Origin: Piromyces finnis
Taxonomy: Eukaryota; Neocallimastigomycota; Neocallimastigomycetes; Neocallimastigales; Neocallimastigaceae
Direction of reading: 5' to 3'
Assembly (NCBI GenBank): GCA_002104945.1
Contig: MCFH01000023.1
Location: forward strand, 682,001 to 746,000
DNA length: 64,000 bases
Shown in pieces: positions 37,898 to 51,500 of the stretch (positions within the stretch are counted from its first letter, which is position 1; each line of letters starts with the position of its first letter). The position numbers and the translations under genes are program-made. The notes beneath the pieces were generated by a model. It was not told the DNA's origin and did no database searches. It saw only the letters and a list, made by a program, of their open reading frames with translations.

Positions 37898-40329
37898 TTT
37901 TTTTAGTATGATTTTTTATCTATTTTTTTTCCTAAATTTTATTTATTCTATTTATATTCTAAACTTTTTCCAAATCTTATATCTATTAATATATTTATAT
38001 AAATTCAATATTTATTTGATTTTGTTAAGAAATTATAATATTTTATATTTATATTTCTTCCTTATTTATATTTATATATACTTTTATAAAATTATTTTTA
38101 TTTTATTTACAAATGTTTTTATATAAATAAATGGATTTTATTTATATGAAGTTTGAAAATAAAAAAAAAATAAAGAAAAAAAAAAATAAAAAAAAATTTA
38201 AAAAAAAATTAATATTAAATTTTATTTATAATTAAATATTAATTTAAATGACTCGATAAAAAAGAAAAAAAAAAGTTAAACATGAAACTATTATAAAAAT
38301 AAATAAACAAATAATAAAGATTATAATTACAGTATTAATATATAATTTAGAGTATAATTTAATAAATTTTTATAATTTTTAACGACATGGTTTATATAAT
38401 TATAATATATTGAATTAATTTTAATATATTTATAATACTGATATTATATTTAAAAATTTAATATTTTAAATGGTTTTGAAGTAAAGAAAAAAACAACCAA
38501 ATGTAATTAATTGAACAAATAATTACTACAAATAATATTATATAGTAATTATTATATAAAAAATAGAACTATTTTCCATCACCAAAGTTAAGTCTTAATA
38601 TATAGGATAATTACATTAAATTTTAGCTAATAATTAACTGTAATTAGAATAAAAATAATTTCATTTATATATAACGGTATTAATTGGATTATCTTTCAAA
38701 ATATATGAAAATTTAATTTATTTCATTAATATTAATAAATTAGTAATATTATTAATTATTGGTTTGTGAAACAATATAATTATGGTTAAAAGAAATTGAA
38801 ATTAGAAACTTTATAATATATAAAACCATAAATTAGATTTGTATCCACTGATGTTAAATAAATAAATTAAAAATGAACTTTATATTATATATATTTAATA
38901 GTTTATATACTATTAAATATAGAAAGCATGTTAACAATATATTTAATAATATATAAGCTATTAAAATATAATAATATAATCATGGTTTTTAATTATTAAA
39001 TTAATAGAATTAATTCATCAATAAACTTTAAAAATTTAAGTTTATTAAATTAATTTAAAGTCCACTTTTATTTAACGGAAACTTTAAATTGGGATAAAAA
39101 TAGAAAAAAATTTTTTACAAATGATTTATATATAAAATAATTATAAAAATAAAAATAAATAATACTATTATAATAATATATAATATAAAAGATAAAATAC
39201 TATTGAATTTAAGTTTTACTATAATTTATTTTAGAAGATAAAAATACTACTTCTAGGGAAAATATTTAAATTAATAAAAATAATATGACATTTATTATAT
39301 TGGTTATATGGAAAATCACTGAAAATAATATATTATTTATTAAATCAATAAAAACAATAATAATAATATTACATAACAATTTATATTCTGAACTTTAATT
39401 CGTCAATTTATATGAAATTTTCATAATTTTCCAAAATAAGAGAAGAAGAATAAAATTTCATAAAAAATATAATACTAATTTTTTTTCAGAATGTTTTATT
39501 TTTTATTAATGTTATAAACACACCAATTAATTTATTAGCTTATGTTTTCTTTCTTTTTTTTTTTTTATTCCAAAATATAACTTTAATAATTAATTTTTCA
39601 TTGTTTTGAAATAGTTTATTTTAGAAATAAGTAGTGAAACCTTAAAATCATGCTTATAATTATGAAAATTTAATATTAAAGGTTTAAAAGGAATAATAAA
39701 TTATAATTTTAAAAATTGTTTACTATTTTAATTGTACATATATTTTCAAGATTTATTTATATGAAAATGATACATAATTTATATCAAAGAAATTATTACA
39801 ATATATTTATATTTAAAATTTTCTTTTTACTGTTTAGCTTATAATTCCATTTATATAAAATTACAAATTGAGCAATAAAAATTATTTAAATTATAAAAAA
39901 AAAAAAGATGTAAAAGTTGCAATTAAAACTTGTAACAATAATAATTTCTACTTAATTTTAACCAAAAAATTATTTTCTTTTTTTTTTTTTTCTTTACATT
40001 TTAATATTATAATTATTATTTTTTATTTTATTTTTAAAAATTGTTAAAATATAATATAAAAAATATTTAAAAAATTATTGCTTTTTTTTTTTAAAAAGCT
40101 TGAATATTAATTATACATTAATGTAACATTATTATATGTATTTACAAATCGTGTTTTTTTATGATTGGATGTATTTTAATATATTTTCTGATTTTAAAAA
40201 TCTTATTTTGATATATTAAAAGTTAATTCAAAATTGAATGATTTTAATTAGAGAAAAATAATATTTTTCTTTAAATATAACTCAAAAATAAAATAAATTA
40301 TTTAAAAAAAAAAAAGTAATAATAGAAAC
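37898..40329. other. Divergent intergenic stretch, gene-free
   Basis: About 2.4 kb between divergent genes. The F/I/Y/L-only open frame near 37.9-38.1 kb is a chance frame in A/T DNA. No other structure is seen. Confidence 0.6.
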
Positions 40330-41355
40330 ATGGCTCCAGCAATACTGAAATATTTAGAATTACCATTTTGTGTTTTAGGTATATACGGATGTTATTTAAC
40401 ATGGGGTATTTTACAAGAAGGAGTTAGTACAGTTAGTTACCCTTCAATAAAAACTGGTGAAATGGGACGTTTTAAATACTTTATCTTTTTAAATTTAATT
40501 CAATCCATTATTACCTCTATTGTTGCCTGTATTTATTTAATAAGCAAAGGTGAAAAAATTTCTATTCCAAATAAAGGATTAATATCAAGTTATTTCATTG
40601 TTGCATTAATTCAATCAGTTGCATCTCAATTTGGATACAAATCTCTTAAGTACATTAATTACCCAACTATGATTTTAGGTAAATCATGCAAACTTGTTCC
40701 AGTTGTAGTAATGAATTTCCTTTTATATAAAAAGAAGTACCCATGGAATAAATACGTTACTGTTGTTCTTGTTACTATTGGTGTTTCACTTTTCACTTTA
40801 TTACAACCTGCTAAGGCTGGTGCAGCTGAAAAAACTAATAGTGTATTTGGTATTGTTCTTTTATTAATCAATTTGATTTTAGATGGTACTACCAACTCTA
40901 CCCAAGATAAAATATTCTCAAAATATAAAATTACCAGTTCACAAATGATGCTTTGGATGAATGTTTTTTCATCTATTATTATGACTATTTACTTAATTGC
41001 TATTCATCCTTTAGGTAATCATGAACTTGTTAATGCTATTGGCTTCGTAGCTGAACGTCCAGAAATAATTAAACATATAATATTATTTGGTCTTTGTGGA
41101 GCTGTTGGCCAAGTCTTCATTTTCTATGTATTAGGTAACTTCGGTTCTATTGTATTAGTTACTATTACTGTCACTAGAAAAATGTTAAGTATTGTTATGA
41201 GTGTTGTCTGGTACAACCACAAATTAGTACTTGGTCAATGGGTTGCTGTTGCTACTGTATTTGCTGGTATTATATTGGATACTGTAGTAGGTATTCAACA
41301 AAAGCGCAAAAAGCAAGAAGAAAAGAAATTAAATAAGAAAAATAAGAAAAATTAA
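40330..41355 (+). CDS. HUT1: UDP-galactose-type nucleotide-sugar transporter, HUT1/SLC35B1
   Basis: Intronless 341-residue protein of the UAA transporter family (EamA/DMT fold, about 10 helices). HUT1/SLC35B1 proteins sit in the ER membrane; yeast Hut1 is linked to UDP-galactose import and mammalian SLC35B1 to ATP/ADP exchange. Diagnostic blocks: YGCYLTWGILQE in TM1, YPTMILGKSCKLVPV in the middle, GTTNSTQD between the halves, and LVTITVTRKMLSIVMS near the C-terminus. The last residues NKKNKKN fit a KxKxx ER-retrieval signal (Lys at -3 and -5). Codon use has more C-ending codons than the neighbours, suggesting good expression. The start has an A-rich context typical here. The family call is firm; the transported nucleotide is not settled by sequence. 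Confidence 0.93.
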   Translation: MAPAILKYLELPFCVLGIYGCYLTWGILQEGVSTVSYPSIKTGEMGRFKYFIFLNLIQSIITSIVACIYLISKGEKISIPNKGLISSYFIVALIQSVASQFGYKSLKYINYPTMILGKSCKLVPVVVMNFLLYKKKYPWNKYVTVVLVTIGVSLFTLLQPAKAGAAEKTNSVFGIVLLLINLILDGTTNSTQDKIFSKYKITSSQMMLWMNVFSSIIMTIYLIAIHPLGNHELVNAIGFVAERPEIIKHIILFGLCGAVGQVFIFYVLGNFGSIVLVTITVTRKMLSIVMSVVWYNHKLVLGQWVAVATVFAGIILDTVVGIQQKRKKQEEKKLNKKNKKN

Positions 41356-42052
41356 ATTAAAACTAATAAAAAAAAAAAAAAGGGAAGAAAAAAAGATAAT
41401 AAATAAAAAAAAAAGACATTATAAATTAACAAAATTATATTAAATTTCTCTTTGAATATAAAATAAAATTATAATTTAAAGGGGATACCCAAATAATATC
41501 ATATTTTTTTTAAAGAAAATGAAATAATTAAATAAATGAAAAAAAAACTCGCTGTAATATAAAATAATAATTATTTTGTATTAGTATCATAATTATTACG
41601 AAATGTAAAACAAAAATAATAAAATAAAAATAAAAAAAAAATATTAAAATTAATGTTGCATGAACTTACGAATATTGTTTATAAACCATTTTTTAAAAAT
41701 AATAATAAAAAAAAGAGAATCATTAAATATTCTATTATTGTGTGTAATAGATACTTTCAAGTGAATTTTAAAAAAATAAATATAAAAATTTTTATTAATA
41801 AATTATGCTTTACGATTCTATTAATTAATACATATAATTTTTATACAAATTACTAGTTTTTATATATAATAAAAATCCTGATATAAAAAGGGTTTAATTA
41901 TAAATTGATTAAATAATATTGACTTTTTAAAATATAATTTTCTTAAAATAAATAATAAAAAATATATTCTTCTTTTTCTTCGTAGTCTATAAATTTTAAT
42001 GATATAAATGACATGATGAAAAAAAAATAGTTTAATTTATCCCATTCAAAAC
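41356..42052. other. Convergent intergenic stretch
   Basis: About 700 bases between convergent stops, A/T-rich, no supported gene. Confidence 0.55.
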
Positions 42053-43616
42053 TTAAATATTGTTAATAGCACCATCCTTATAGTAACATTTTAAAGAAAC
42101 CTTGAATTCAGACATTTGAATAAAGAAGTGTTTCTAGAGTTTTACAATTTATTTTAAAATATTTAGTTATTAATATTAATATTGATTAGATAATAAATAT
42201 TATATATTCTAAACTTACTAATAATTGAGCTTGTTCTGGAGTTAAAGTATCACCTTTCTTACAAACAGTGTAATCAAATAAGCAGGTAACAACACCAGTC
42301 TTAAGAGTAGTTGGTAAACCTAAAGCTCTTAATTGTGGTTCCATGTTTGATGGGAATGCTAATTTATCTTCACCTCTAGTAACAGGACCTTTTTAAATAT
42401 TAATATTTTTTACATTATTTTATATTATATTTAAAATTTAATAATCATTTATATAATTTTTATAAATGCTTATACTTTATCTATCTTACCTTCTGGAACA
42501 ACAAAGTCATGAGTGGCAATGAAACCAGAACGAGCATAGTCTTCCTTCTTGAAGTTTTCAAAGTATCTAAATTATATTTATAAGCATTATTAAAAAATGA
42601 TTTATTATTTGTATAAAAAGTAGTTTATATTATACTGTTATTTACTGTTGAACTTCCATTGGTGGAGCATCGGTAAAAAGTAAACCAACGTTTCCGACTA
42701 AACGCTATTTTTTGAAATATACAATTTTATTAATTGATTTGTTTTATTTTTTTAAAAAGTATAAACTGAATATTGATAATTACTTCAGCTAATTTACTTA
42801 AATTTGGTTTATATTCTTCTTCAGCTGTAGTACCTAAAGCCTTTGCCATAATTTTATTTTTACCGAAGAAAAATCTATTTATGGTTATAAAATTTCAATA
42901 TTGTATTTTCAAAATAATAATATATTTTTAAATTTTAATATTGCTATTTCTTTTTTTTCATTTACCTTGAAGTATTCCAATCATTTCTAACTTCCTTTAA
43001 ATAATAGTTTCTCATATTATCAATGTTGAAAATCCAAATGTATTGATATTTGTCAACGCATTTTTGAATCTTTTTGAGTATTATAAATAAAATTTAATAA
43101 ATTAACTTTAATTAAAGTGCTAAATATTTATAAATAATTACTAAATAATTACTTGTTCAACTAAAAGTTCCTTTTCTTCACGACCCTTCTTTTGAGTTTG
43201 GGTAAGGGAAACTATACAGTAAATAAATAAATAAATAAAAAAAAGAAAAAAATAAAAAGGAAAATTATTAATTATTTACAAATTAAATAATTATAATAAA
43301 TTAATAAATATATTAAAAACTGTGTAAGTAATTTATTGATTTTTAACTATTTATATATTAAATAAATTTTTATTGATATTATGAAATGTGTTTTTTTGTT
43401 TTATTAATTGAATTTTTATTAAGAAAATGGAGAAAAAAAAACTTCATTTTGAATTAAATTTCTGTTATACAATTTACTTTATCAAATAAATTTGGTATTT
43501 ATATCTTTTTACTTTCTTTAAAAAAAAAATATTATCTTTTATATCAATTTATATTATTATATACAACTCCATATTATTTGACGCTAACCTAACTTAGATC
43601 TCTTTGACTTTGGCAT
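42053..43616 (-). CDS. MRT4: Ribosome assembly factor Mrt4 (P0-like)
   Basis: Mrt4 is a nuclear paralogue of ribosomal P0 that occupies the stalk base of pre-60S particles and is later replaced by P0. Eight exons: 43616-43589, 43211-43153, 43069-42966, 42874-42784, 42704-42646, 42566-42490, 42388-42219, 42133-42053; phases fit; 222 residues. Landmarks: [19 protein letters not shown] start, [55 protein letters not shown] and FKVSLKCYY. The family's acidic tail after the core is absent; the protein ends KDGAINNI. Unlike P0 there is no P-protein C-terminal tail. It is divergent with the YOP1-like gene across 454 bases. Confidence 0.93.
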
Positions 43617-44070
43617 TTTATTTTATATTTTACTAAAAATTAATTTGAATAAAATTGAATTTTTTTTTTTAAAAAAAAAAAAAAATAAAAGATTAATTTT
43701 TTATAATTTTTAAAAAAATAAACCAATCATTTTTTAGTTTATATATCATTTTTATATTTAATTGGATCAGAATATGCGATACACATGATACACATAAATA
43801 AATACATTTATTGCATAAATTAATTTTAAAATATTTTAATAAAAATTTTAATTTATAAAATTATTTGAGAAATATAAATTAAAAAAAAAAATTTAAAATT
43901 TTTTTATCTTATATCTTCATTTATTTTTTTCTTAAAAATTTAAAAAAAATATTTTTTAAAAATTCAAATAATTGAATATTAATAAAACAGCAAATTAATA
44001 AAATAATTAAATAAAATAACTTATAAATAGAAATATATTACTTATTCTGTATATATAAAATTAAATAAAA
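43617..44070. promoter_or_regulatory. Shared divergent promoter region, MRT4 / YOP1-like
   Basis: 454 bases separate two divergently oriented start codons. Poly(T)/poly(A) tracts near 43660-43686 are typical nucleosome-depleted promoter sequence in AT-rich fungi. No specific factor site is recognised, so the call rests on geometry. Confidence 0.4.
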
Positions 44071-44899
44071 ATGTTTGAAAATTCTTTAAAGAGAAGTAAA
44101 GAAAAGGTCCAAAATAAAGACTTTACACCAAAAGAATTAAGCTTTTTAATTGGAGCATTTGTTCTTCTTATTTACTTAGCTACTTACCCATTCTTTGGTC
44201 GCCTCTTTGCTGATATCGTAAATATCATTATAGAAAATATTTTTTAATTTATAATTTTAAAATATTTTAATAAAACTCGAAAAGAAATAATAAAAAAATT
44301 AAATTTAATTAACAATGATATATAATTTATTGGAATAAATATATATTGTATCCATATATAGATTGGATTTGTCTATCCAGCATATAAATCATTCCAAGCT
44401 TTAAATTATGGAAATTATGAAAAAAGAAAAGAAGTAAATAGTTTTTAAAATCATAAAATCATTATATAATTTTATATACATTTTAACAATAAAATATTAA
44501 TTTTAAATTAAATTAAAAATAAACATTTTATAGCTTTTATCTTACTGGGTAGTTTTATCATTCTTTTATGCTTTTGAATGTGTTTCAAATACACCAGGAA
44601 AAGTTAGATTATATTATATTTACAGATCTTTAATAACTCTTTGGTTATATTTACCTCAAACAAAGGTAAATTTAAAATAAATAGTATAATTTCAAAATTT
44701 TTAAAATAAACAATTGAAATTAATTTTTCTATTTTTCTTTTTTTTTTTTTTTTTTTTTTTTTTTTGAACTAAAAAAATAAATGACAAATAGGGTGCACAA
44801 TTTATATACAATAATATTATTAAAGTTGTATTAAAGCATAACCAAAAGTCTATCGATCAAACCGTTAAAGATATTTCAAATAAAATGCACTTAAATTAA
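44071..44899 (+). CDS. YOP1: ER-shaping protein, TB2/DP1/HVA22 family (Yop1/REEP)
   Basis: Hairpin-forming membrane protein that curves ER tubules. Exons 44071-44217, 44362-44433, 44534-44665, 44792-44899, all phase 0; 152 residues, slightly shorter than yeast Yop1. The family signature is visible: IGFVYPAYKSFQAL followed by LLSYWVVLSFFYAFECVS, then a second hydrophobic pair (YYIYRSLITLWLYLPQT) and the short amphipathic end GAQFIYNNII. Paired hydrophobic segments of about 30 residues fit the reticulon-like hairpins. Confident family call; Yop1 versus REEP5/6 is naming only. Confidence 0.93.
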
Positions 44900-46238
44900 A
44901 TAAATTTTAAACATACACAATTAAATTAAAACTAGAATTAATCTATAAAAAATTAAAATAATATTTATACAGCAAAATTATTACATGTAGTAATAAATAT
45001 TATATAATTTTTTTATAATATTTATATATAAAACATTATAGTACACATAAATTATAATAATCTATTAAATTATCTATCTCATTATTAAGAAACAATAATT
45101 CTATCTATCATTTAATAAGATTATATTGTTTTTTTTTTATAAAAAAAAAGTTATATAATTTTAATTATATGGTCGATATTAATTGATTCATAATTAATAA
45201 AAAAAAATTTTTTTTCGGATATGTAGGAGTAATTTCTTTAATAAGTAAAATTCAAATATAAAAAAAATACTTTAATTATTATGTTTTTTTTTTTTGCAAG
45301 CATTTTAAGGAAGGTGATAATATAATTTCTATATAAATGATTTGTTTTTTTTTTGTTGTTTTTTTTTCATATCCTTTAATTTTACATATGAAAAAAGAAA
45401 AAAAAATAATAAAAATTAATGGTATATTTAGCTATTTAAATGTTTAATTGGTAATTCATATTAATATACTAATTGATAGAATTATGTTTTTATTTATTTA
45501 TTAAATTATTTATTCATTTATTTATTGATGTATTGATTTGTTGATTTAATCAATAACCATATTTCTTTGTATTATATTTATTTACTCATTTATTTATTTT
45601 TTATTTTTTAAAACTTTTATTTGTATCAAATAATATTATTTGTTTAATTTAAATTATTTTTAATATTTGTTTTATATTAAATTTATATTAAATACATAAT
45701 TATTAATTTTAATATTAAAAACTTTAATAATATTTATTAATTTTATAGATTGTAAATTGGTATAAAAAAGATGGCGGCGGTCTATTTAAACTTTTGTATG
45801 AAATAAAAACAATAAATACAATAGAAAATGTAAAATGTATTATGTAGCATTCTTTATAATATTTTAAAATACTAATTTTTAGAGTTGTATAATAAATTTA
45901 AATATGCATCTATATAATGTATAATGTATAATAAATAAATAAATAATTTTATTATTTAAATTTAATGAAATATTATTTATTTATATATCATAAACATGGA
46001 TAAAAAATAGATTAAATATTTATAATAAATTTATATATTAAGTAAATAATAAATAAATATTTTTAATACATAAGATTTTAAGATTTTTTAGGTATATATA
46101 AAAAATTAATTTTCTTTTAAAAAATTATAATATTTTTATTAAAACATAATACTATTATAAATACATTTCGAAATTTTATATAAATATTTTTTTATACAGA
46201 GGATTATCAATAAATAAGAATAGTGATATAAAATAATA
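44900..46238. other. Gene-free AT-rich stretch
   Basis: About 1.3 kb. It contains an isolated GC-rich patch GATGGCGGCGGTC at about 45771-45783 in otherwise A/T DNA. A TATTTATTCATTTATTTATT-like run near 45490-45600 shows weak periodicity. No gene is seen. Confidence 0.55.
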
Positions 46239-47336
46239 ATGTCTGACGATACTGGAAAATACGATCAAAATAGTAAAATCAACAAAAAGTTACAATCATA
46301 TTACTTTAATAATGTGAATAACCATGATGTCAATTTTTCTAAGCCTGTTTCCAAAAAAACAAATAGAAATTCAATGATTCATATTGATCCAGAAGAATTA
46401 CCTGAAGTTGAAAGTACTTCTTTAGGTATTGACCTTTCGAATCTTGATTCAATTATTACTTCTGATGTTCAAGATTTATTTAGTTCTACTTGGAAAGAAA
46501 GTGAAACTTCTTTAAATCTTGATTTTGATAATTTAACACTCAATACCCCAACTGATATAACTGTAAATAAAGAAATAAATGAAAAAGAAAACAGTATTTC
46601 ATTAGAAAATACATTAGCTGATATGATTAGAAAAGCTTATGACCAAAATTCTTTTATTTTAAGTTCAAAAGGAAACTTTGTTTGTTTCTTCTGTAAAGCT
46701 GAAGCTTCTATTGGTTGCCCAAAAGATTGCAAAAATAGAAATACTATGAGACAAATGCAACAAGACTTTGTATATTTAAAAGAGTTGTGGGAGGTAAATT
46801 ATTTAATATTGTTATTGTTGATGTTAACATTATTATAAATAGTACATTATTTATTATTTAAATAATAAAAATCAGTAAATATCATATATAATGAACTCTA
46901 ATAAAATTTTATTATTATATAATAATTATAACAGAGTGCAGAATATATGTTACCAAGAAATGAAATGGAAGAAAACTTTAAAGAATTTTGTGAAGAATAC
47001 GAAAAGAGTTCTGAAAAGGATTTATATGTTGAATTTATGAATTTAAAAATTATAGATTGTATTAGAAATAATCAAGATAATTTACAAGCTATAGAAGATG
47101 CATATAAGTCTTCTGAACCAAAATATGAGTCAGATACATTAATTGGTTTCTCTCGTTTAAATAAATTTGAATTTTTAGATATCACTAATAGACAAGCTAA
47201 TGCTCTGGCAAATGCTTTTAAAAATACTCAACCAGAAAACTTTTCTAAAGAATCTTCAAAAGAACTTGAGATAATTTATGAAATAATCAGACTTATTTGT
47301 ATATTTACTTCAAAGGAATTTATTGAAGCAAATTAG
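46239..47336 (+). CDS. Unrecognised 318-residue protein with a four-Cys cluster
   Basis: Two exons, 46239-46793 and 46935-47336, phase 0. The first 130 residues are hydrophilic and Ser/Asn/Asp-rich. Residues about 148-165 contain C-x2-C-x7-C-x3-C (FVCFFCKAEASIGCPKDC), a spacing that could bind zinc. The rest is a Glu/Lys/Asn-rich helical region (KEFCEEYEKSSEKD, then IECI-like hydrophobic patches) with no membrane segment. I do not recognise the family. The start is the first ATG after an A/T leader and codon use is like that of neighbours. Confidence 0.75.
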
Positions 47337-47803
47337 AATTTCAATATAGGCCAGCAATTATTTATGTTTCTTTGATGAGATATTAAAGAAGTAATTTTTA
47401 CTTCAATAGTTTGAATAAATAACTTGTAAATTGTCTTAAATGAAACATCCACCTAATTATTAATGAAAATGATATTTTAACCAACTATATATAATTTTTG
47501 TATATAATCGTTTATTGGTATATTACTATTTTTAAAAGAAATTTAATTATATATATTTATTTATTAACTTATTCATTTGTATCAAAAAAATAGTTTTCTT
47601 TTTTCCATACTAAAATATTTAATAAAAACAAATAAAAAGCATTATCATAGTAAAAACAAATATAAAATTTTAAATTAAAAAAAATTAAATTAAAAAAAAA
47701 CAATATTAAACAAATAAACAAAATTTAAAATAAAAATAAAAAGTTAAGTATTAGAAAAATAATTACATTTTTATATGAAAAATAGAATTAGATATAAAGA
47801 GTA

Positions 47804-47839
<36 letters not shown>

Positions 47840-48536
47840 CAATAAATATTATGAATGAAATAAAAAAAAATAAGAATTCTGTATTTTTTTTTAAAGTGTA
47901 AATATTTTTAAAACATAGGATATATGTATTTAAAATAAATTAATTAAATACAAATGGGTATTTAAACCTTTAAAACTTCTGAAAATAGTCATTGCTGGCT
48001 AATAACATAAATTATTATTATGGTTGGAAGCTTTGTATTGACTATTAAAAAATGGAAATCTTTCATAAGTGGCAGGTTTAATTTGGCACTTGTAAAAACA
48101 ATAACTTTTATAAATTTTCCAAAAGTATTATATATGCTTTAATTTATCTTATAAAATATAAATACATCCAAATATATCCAATATAAAATCCATTTATCAA
48201 TATAAAAAATAAAAATAAATAAAACAAATCATAAACTTAAATATAAATATAAAAGTTAATTTTATAATTATTCTTTAGTTATTAATATAAATAATTATTA
48301 GTAGTTGCAATATTATACATATATATTTTTATTATATTTTATTTAATATAAATATAATATATATTACATGATTATTTATACTTTAATATTATTTTATTAG
48401 AATATAAATATAAGAGCAATTGAATTTTCTATATATATGAAATAAAAATAAACATTAACTATTATAAAATTTATATATTTTTTTTTATTACTTTTTGTGT
48501 GTATGTGTGTTTTAATTTTCTAATAATACATTTTAT
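47337..48536. other. Convergent intergenic stretch
   Basis: About 1.2 kb between convergent stops, with a poly(A) run near 47811-47838 and a TG-rich patch (GTGTGTATGTGTGT) near 48497-48510. No gene is visible. Confidence 0.55.
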
Positions 48537-51500
48537 TTAATGTATTTTATTGTAAAAATAGCTTTTAATATTAAAAATAAATTCTTTAGCTCCAAAGTTG
48601 GTTTCAACTTTAGCATAATTGAATAAACCTATATTTGGATATAATTCAAGATCCTCTGTTAAGAAATTCTTAACAGCCACACCCATAAATTTTCCATTTT
48701 TAGTAAAGAATGCTAAATTATTTTTGAAATCAATACCACAACCAATAACATCATTTTGTGTAAAGGTTTCTCCATACTTTTCAAGAGAATTATTTTTATT
48801 AATGCTTCCTGTATTATAATAATCCCATGAATAAAGACGATCTTAAATTATATATAAAAAAAAATGTGAGTGAATGAATATTTTATGAGTATTCTATAAT
48901 TTAAATTAAAACTTTTTTTTTTAATACATATAATTATCATTTATTTGGCAATATATATTTACCTGGATATCTATTTAATTGAACTTTTGATGTTGAAAAA
49001 CCAATAGACCATGAATAAAGACATTTCTTGGATGGATTTGACATACCAACTTTTATTTCATAATAAAACAAGTCCATATTATTTGATATTGCCTTTGAAG
49101 TTAAAATATTCGTCCACCCTGATTCTATTGAAAGGAAAAATAAAATATTCATTAGCTTTACATTATTCTACTGATTAAATATATATTTACATTTTTTATT
49201 AATTAATTATTATATAAATACCATCATTATTAAAAATAATTAGTTGATCAACTTCATTTAATCTTACAGCTTTTTTAATAATATTATCTTTATTTTTTGG
49301 AATGTAATTTAATTCGGAAGTTTTTCTATTATATATAATTAAAGTATGCTTATTAAAATCGATATTTGCTTCAGCTCCAAAAAGATGCACTTGTTTTTTA
49401 ACAATAGATTCATCAGCAACTATACCCTTTGATTTTGAATTATTCATTAATGAATTTATTACATAATTTAAAGTGTTGTTGAAATAGGAAGCAACAGAGA
49501 ATTTTGGTTTCTTTTCCATTTCAACCTTTCTTTTCTTGTTTTTATTTATAGGAGATACAATTGAAGTAGTTTTTACTTCTTTGATATCTTTTATTATTTG
49601 CATCATCTTAATTTTCTTACGAATATTATTTTGAATATTCAAACTTTTAAAACCACGAACACTTTGATAGTCTAAAAAGTTTGTATAAAAAGTATGCTTA
49701 TCTTTATTATGTTTTGCGTTATGTTTGTTTACTCTGTAATATTGAGCCTGATTTTTATTAAATTTTTTCTTTTTCATTTGTATTTTTCCTTCTTTCTGAT
49801 ATTTCTTTTCTGGTGACCATTGAAGAAGAAGTAAATTATCATTGGAATCATATTTGGATAATGCATTATTAATATAATTTGAAATGTTTTCTTTCTTAAC
49901 ATTTATTTTTTTTTCATGATCTTTTTCTTTTTCGTCATATAATATTTTACATTTATTATCTAAATTTTATATATTAAAAATGGTATTATTTTTAGAATAT
50001 CACAATATAACTTTATCAAAATATAAAAAAAAAATAATTACCTAATTTTTTTGATGATTCAATAGCTTTTTCAAGAAGTCTCTTTTGGATGTATTTTATT
50101 AAATTATATATGAAATTAATAAATTTCCAACAAATATTAAATATGGTATGATTTTTAAGTAATTTTGCTATCCAACATAGTATTGTATATTTAAATTTAT
50201 TTTTTCTAGTATCTAATTCTTTTTGAATCACATTAAATATTAAATGAATTAGAGATGAAACGTTTTAAAATATATTATTTTGTATTTTTATAACATTAAT
50301 ACTTACTATCCATTGTTTTGTTATTAATATTATTATTGCTTTCATACTTTGTAGTAGTAACTTCACTTTTCTTATTAAAAGCTTTATTTAATTCATGTGT
50401 AATTTGAGGAATATTATCTTTATTTTTATTCCATCTTCTATAATTAAAATCAAAAGCATATTTATTGTTGAGGTTTACATTTGATTTTTGAGTATTAGAT
50501 GATGGATTTTCTTTCTTCAATTTTGTTTCTTCTTTTTGACGAAGTATAAATAAATTAGGGGAAGGATTTTCTTTTTTCAATTTTGCTTCTTCATTTTGAC
50601 GGAGTTCAAGAAGATTCTCAATACTACCAAGTAAATTGATATTTTGGCAAGAATCCCTCAATTTAAGTTTACTATATTCTTTTATATTATTTTTAGTTGT
50701 TTTATCAAAAGTTGATAATAAATTTTTAATAAATGATGTTTCACCTTCTGTAAATATAAGACTATTCTCAGAAGGTAAATCATTTTCTTTCTTAAACCAT
50801 ACATCCATTAATACTTCAATTTCTTGAGGTGTAAACATAGAAGAAATATTTTTATTTTTATTTAATAATTGAGTATTGATACTGAGAGTAATATCATCTA
50901 AATCTTTTGCAATATTTGGATCTGGCTTTGCTAAAATGTTTTTACGCTCAGAAGCAGAATTTGATATTGATAAAGGCTTTGAACTATTTGGTAAATTAAA
51001 TTTAAAAGTTTTCATTGGACTAAATGCTTTATCAGGGGTTTGAGTTGGTGAAATACTGTGTTTTTTATCTTTAGTAGCACCTGCATCATAGCCATTATTA
51101 AAAACATCATTCTTATTATGATAATCATAATATGAAATTAAATTATCATATTTCTTTAGTAATTTCTTTCCCGCATAGTATTCAGTAATTGGACTCTTCT
51201 TATTTTTTATTTTAACTTCATTATTGGAATCACTAAGTCTATACTTTTTTCTTTCTTTTATTTTACCTGAAACTGGTGATTCACTCCATGGAACCTGGTT
51301 GTCCTTTTCTGAATTAATATCCCATGTAAGTGGTTCATTGTTAAAATTAATATCAGCTGTTGCAATTGGGTTTTCATTTACATAACGAAGATTTGTATTT
51401 AGCATTAACTTATTATCTTTGTTATGACGAAATTCTTCTTTGAAAGGTGAATTTTTATCATTATTATATTTATAGTCTTGAATAATCTGATCAAATAATC

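Noticed and set aside
41653-41856. 67-codon frame after the HUT1 gene
   Set aside because: Lys/Asn/Phe-rich noise with no motif or splice partner.
45360-45390. ATATCCTTT motif on the plus strand as another U12 donor
   Set aside because: It lies in a gene-free stretch with no coding exon before it.
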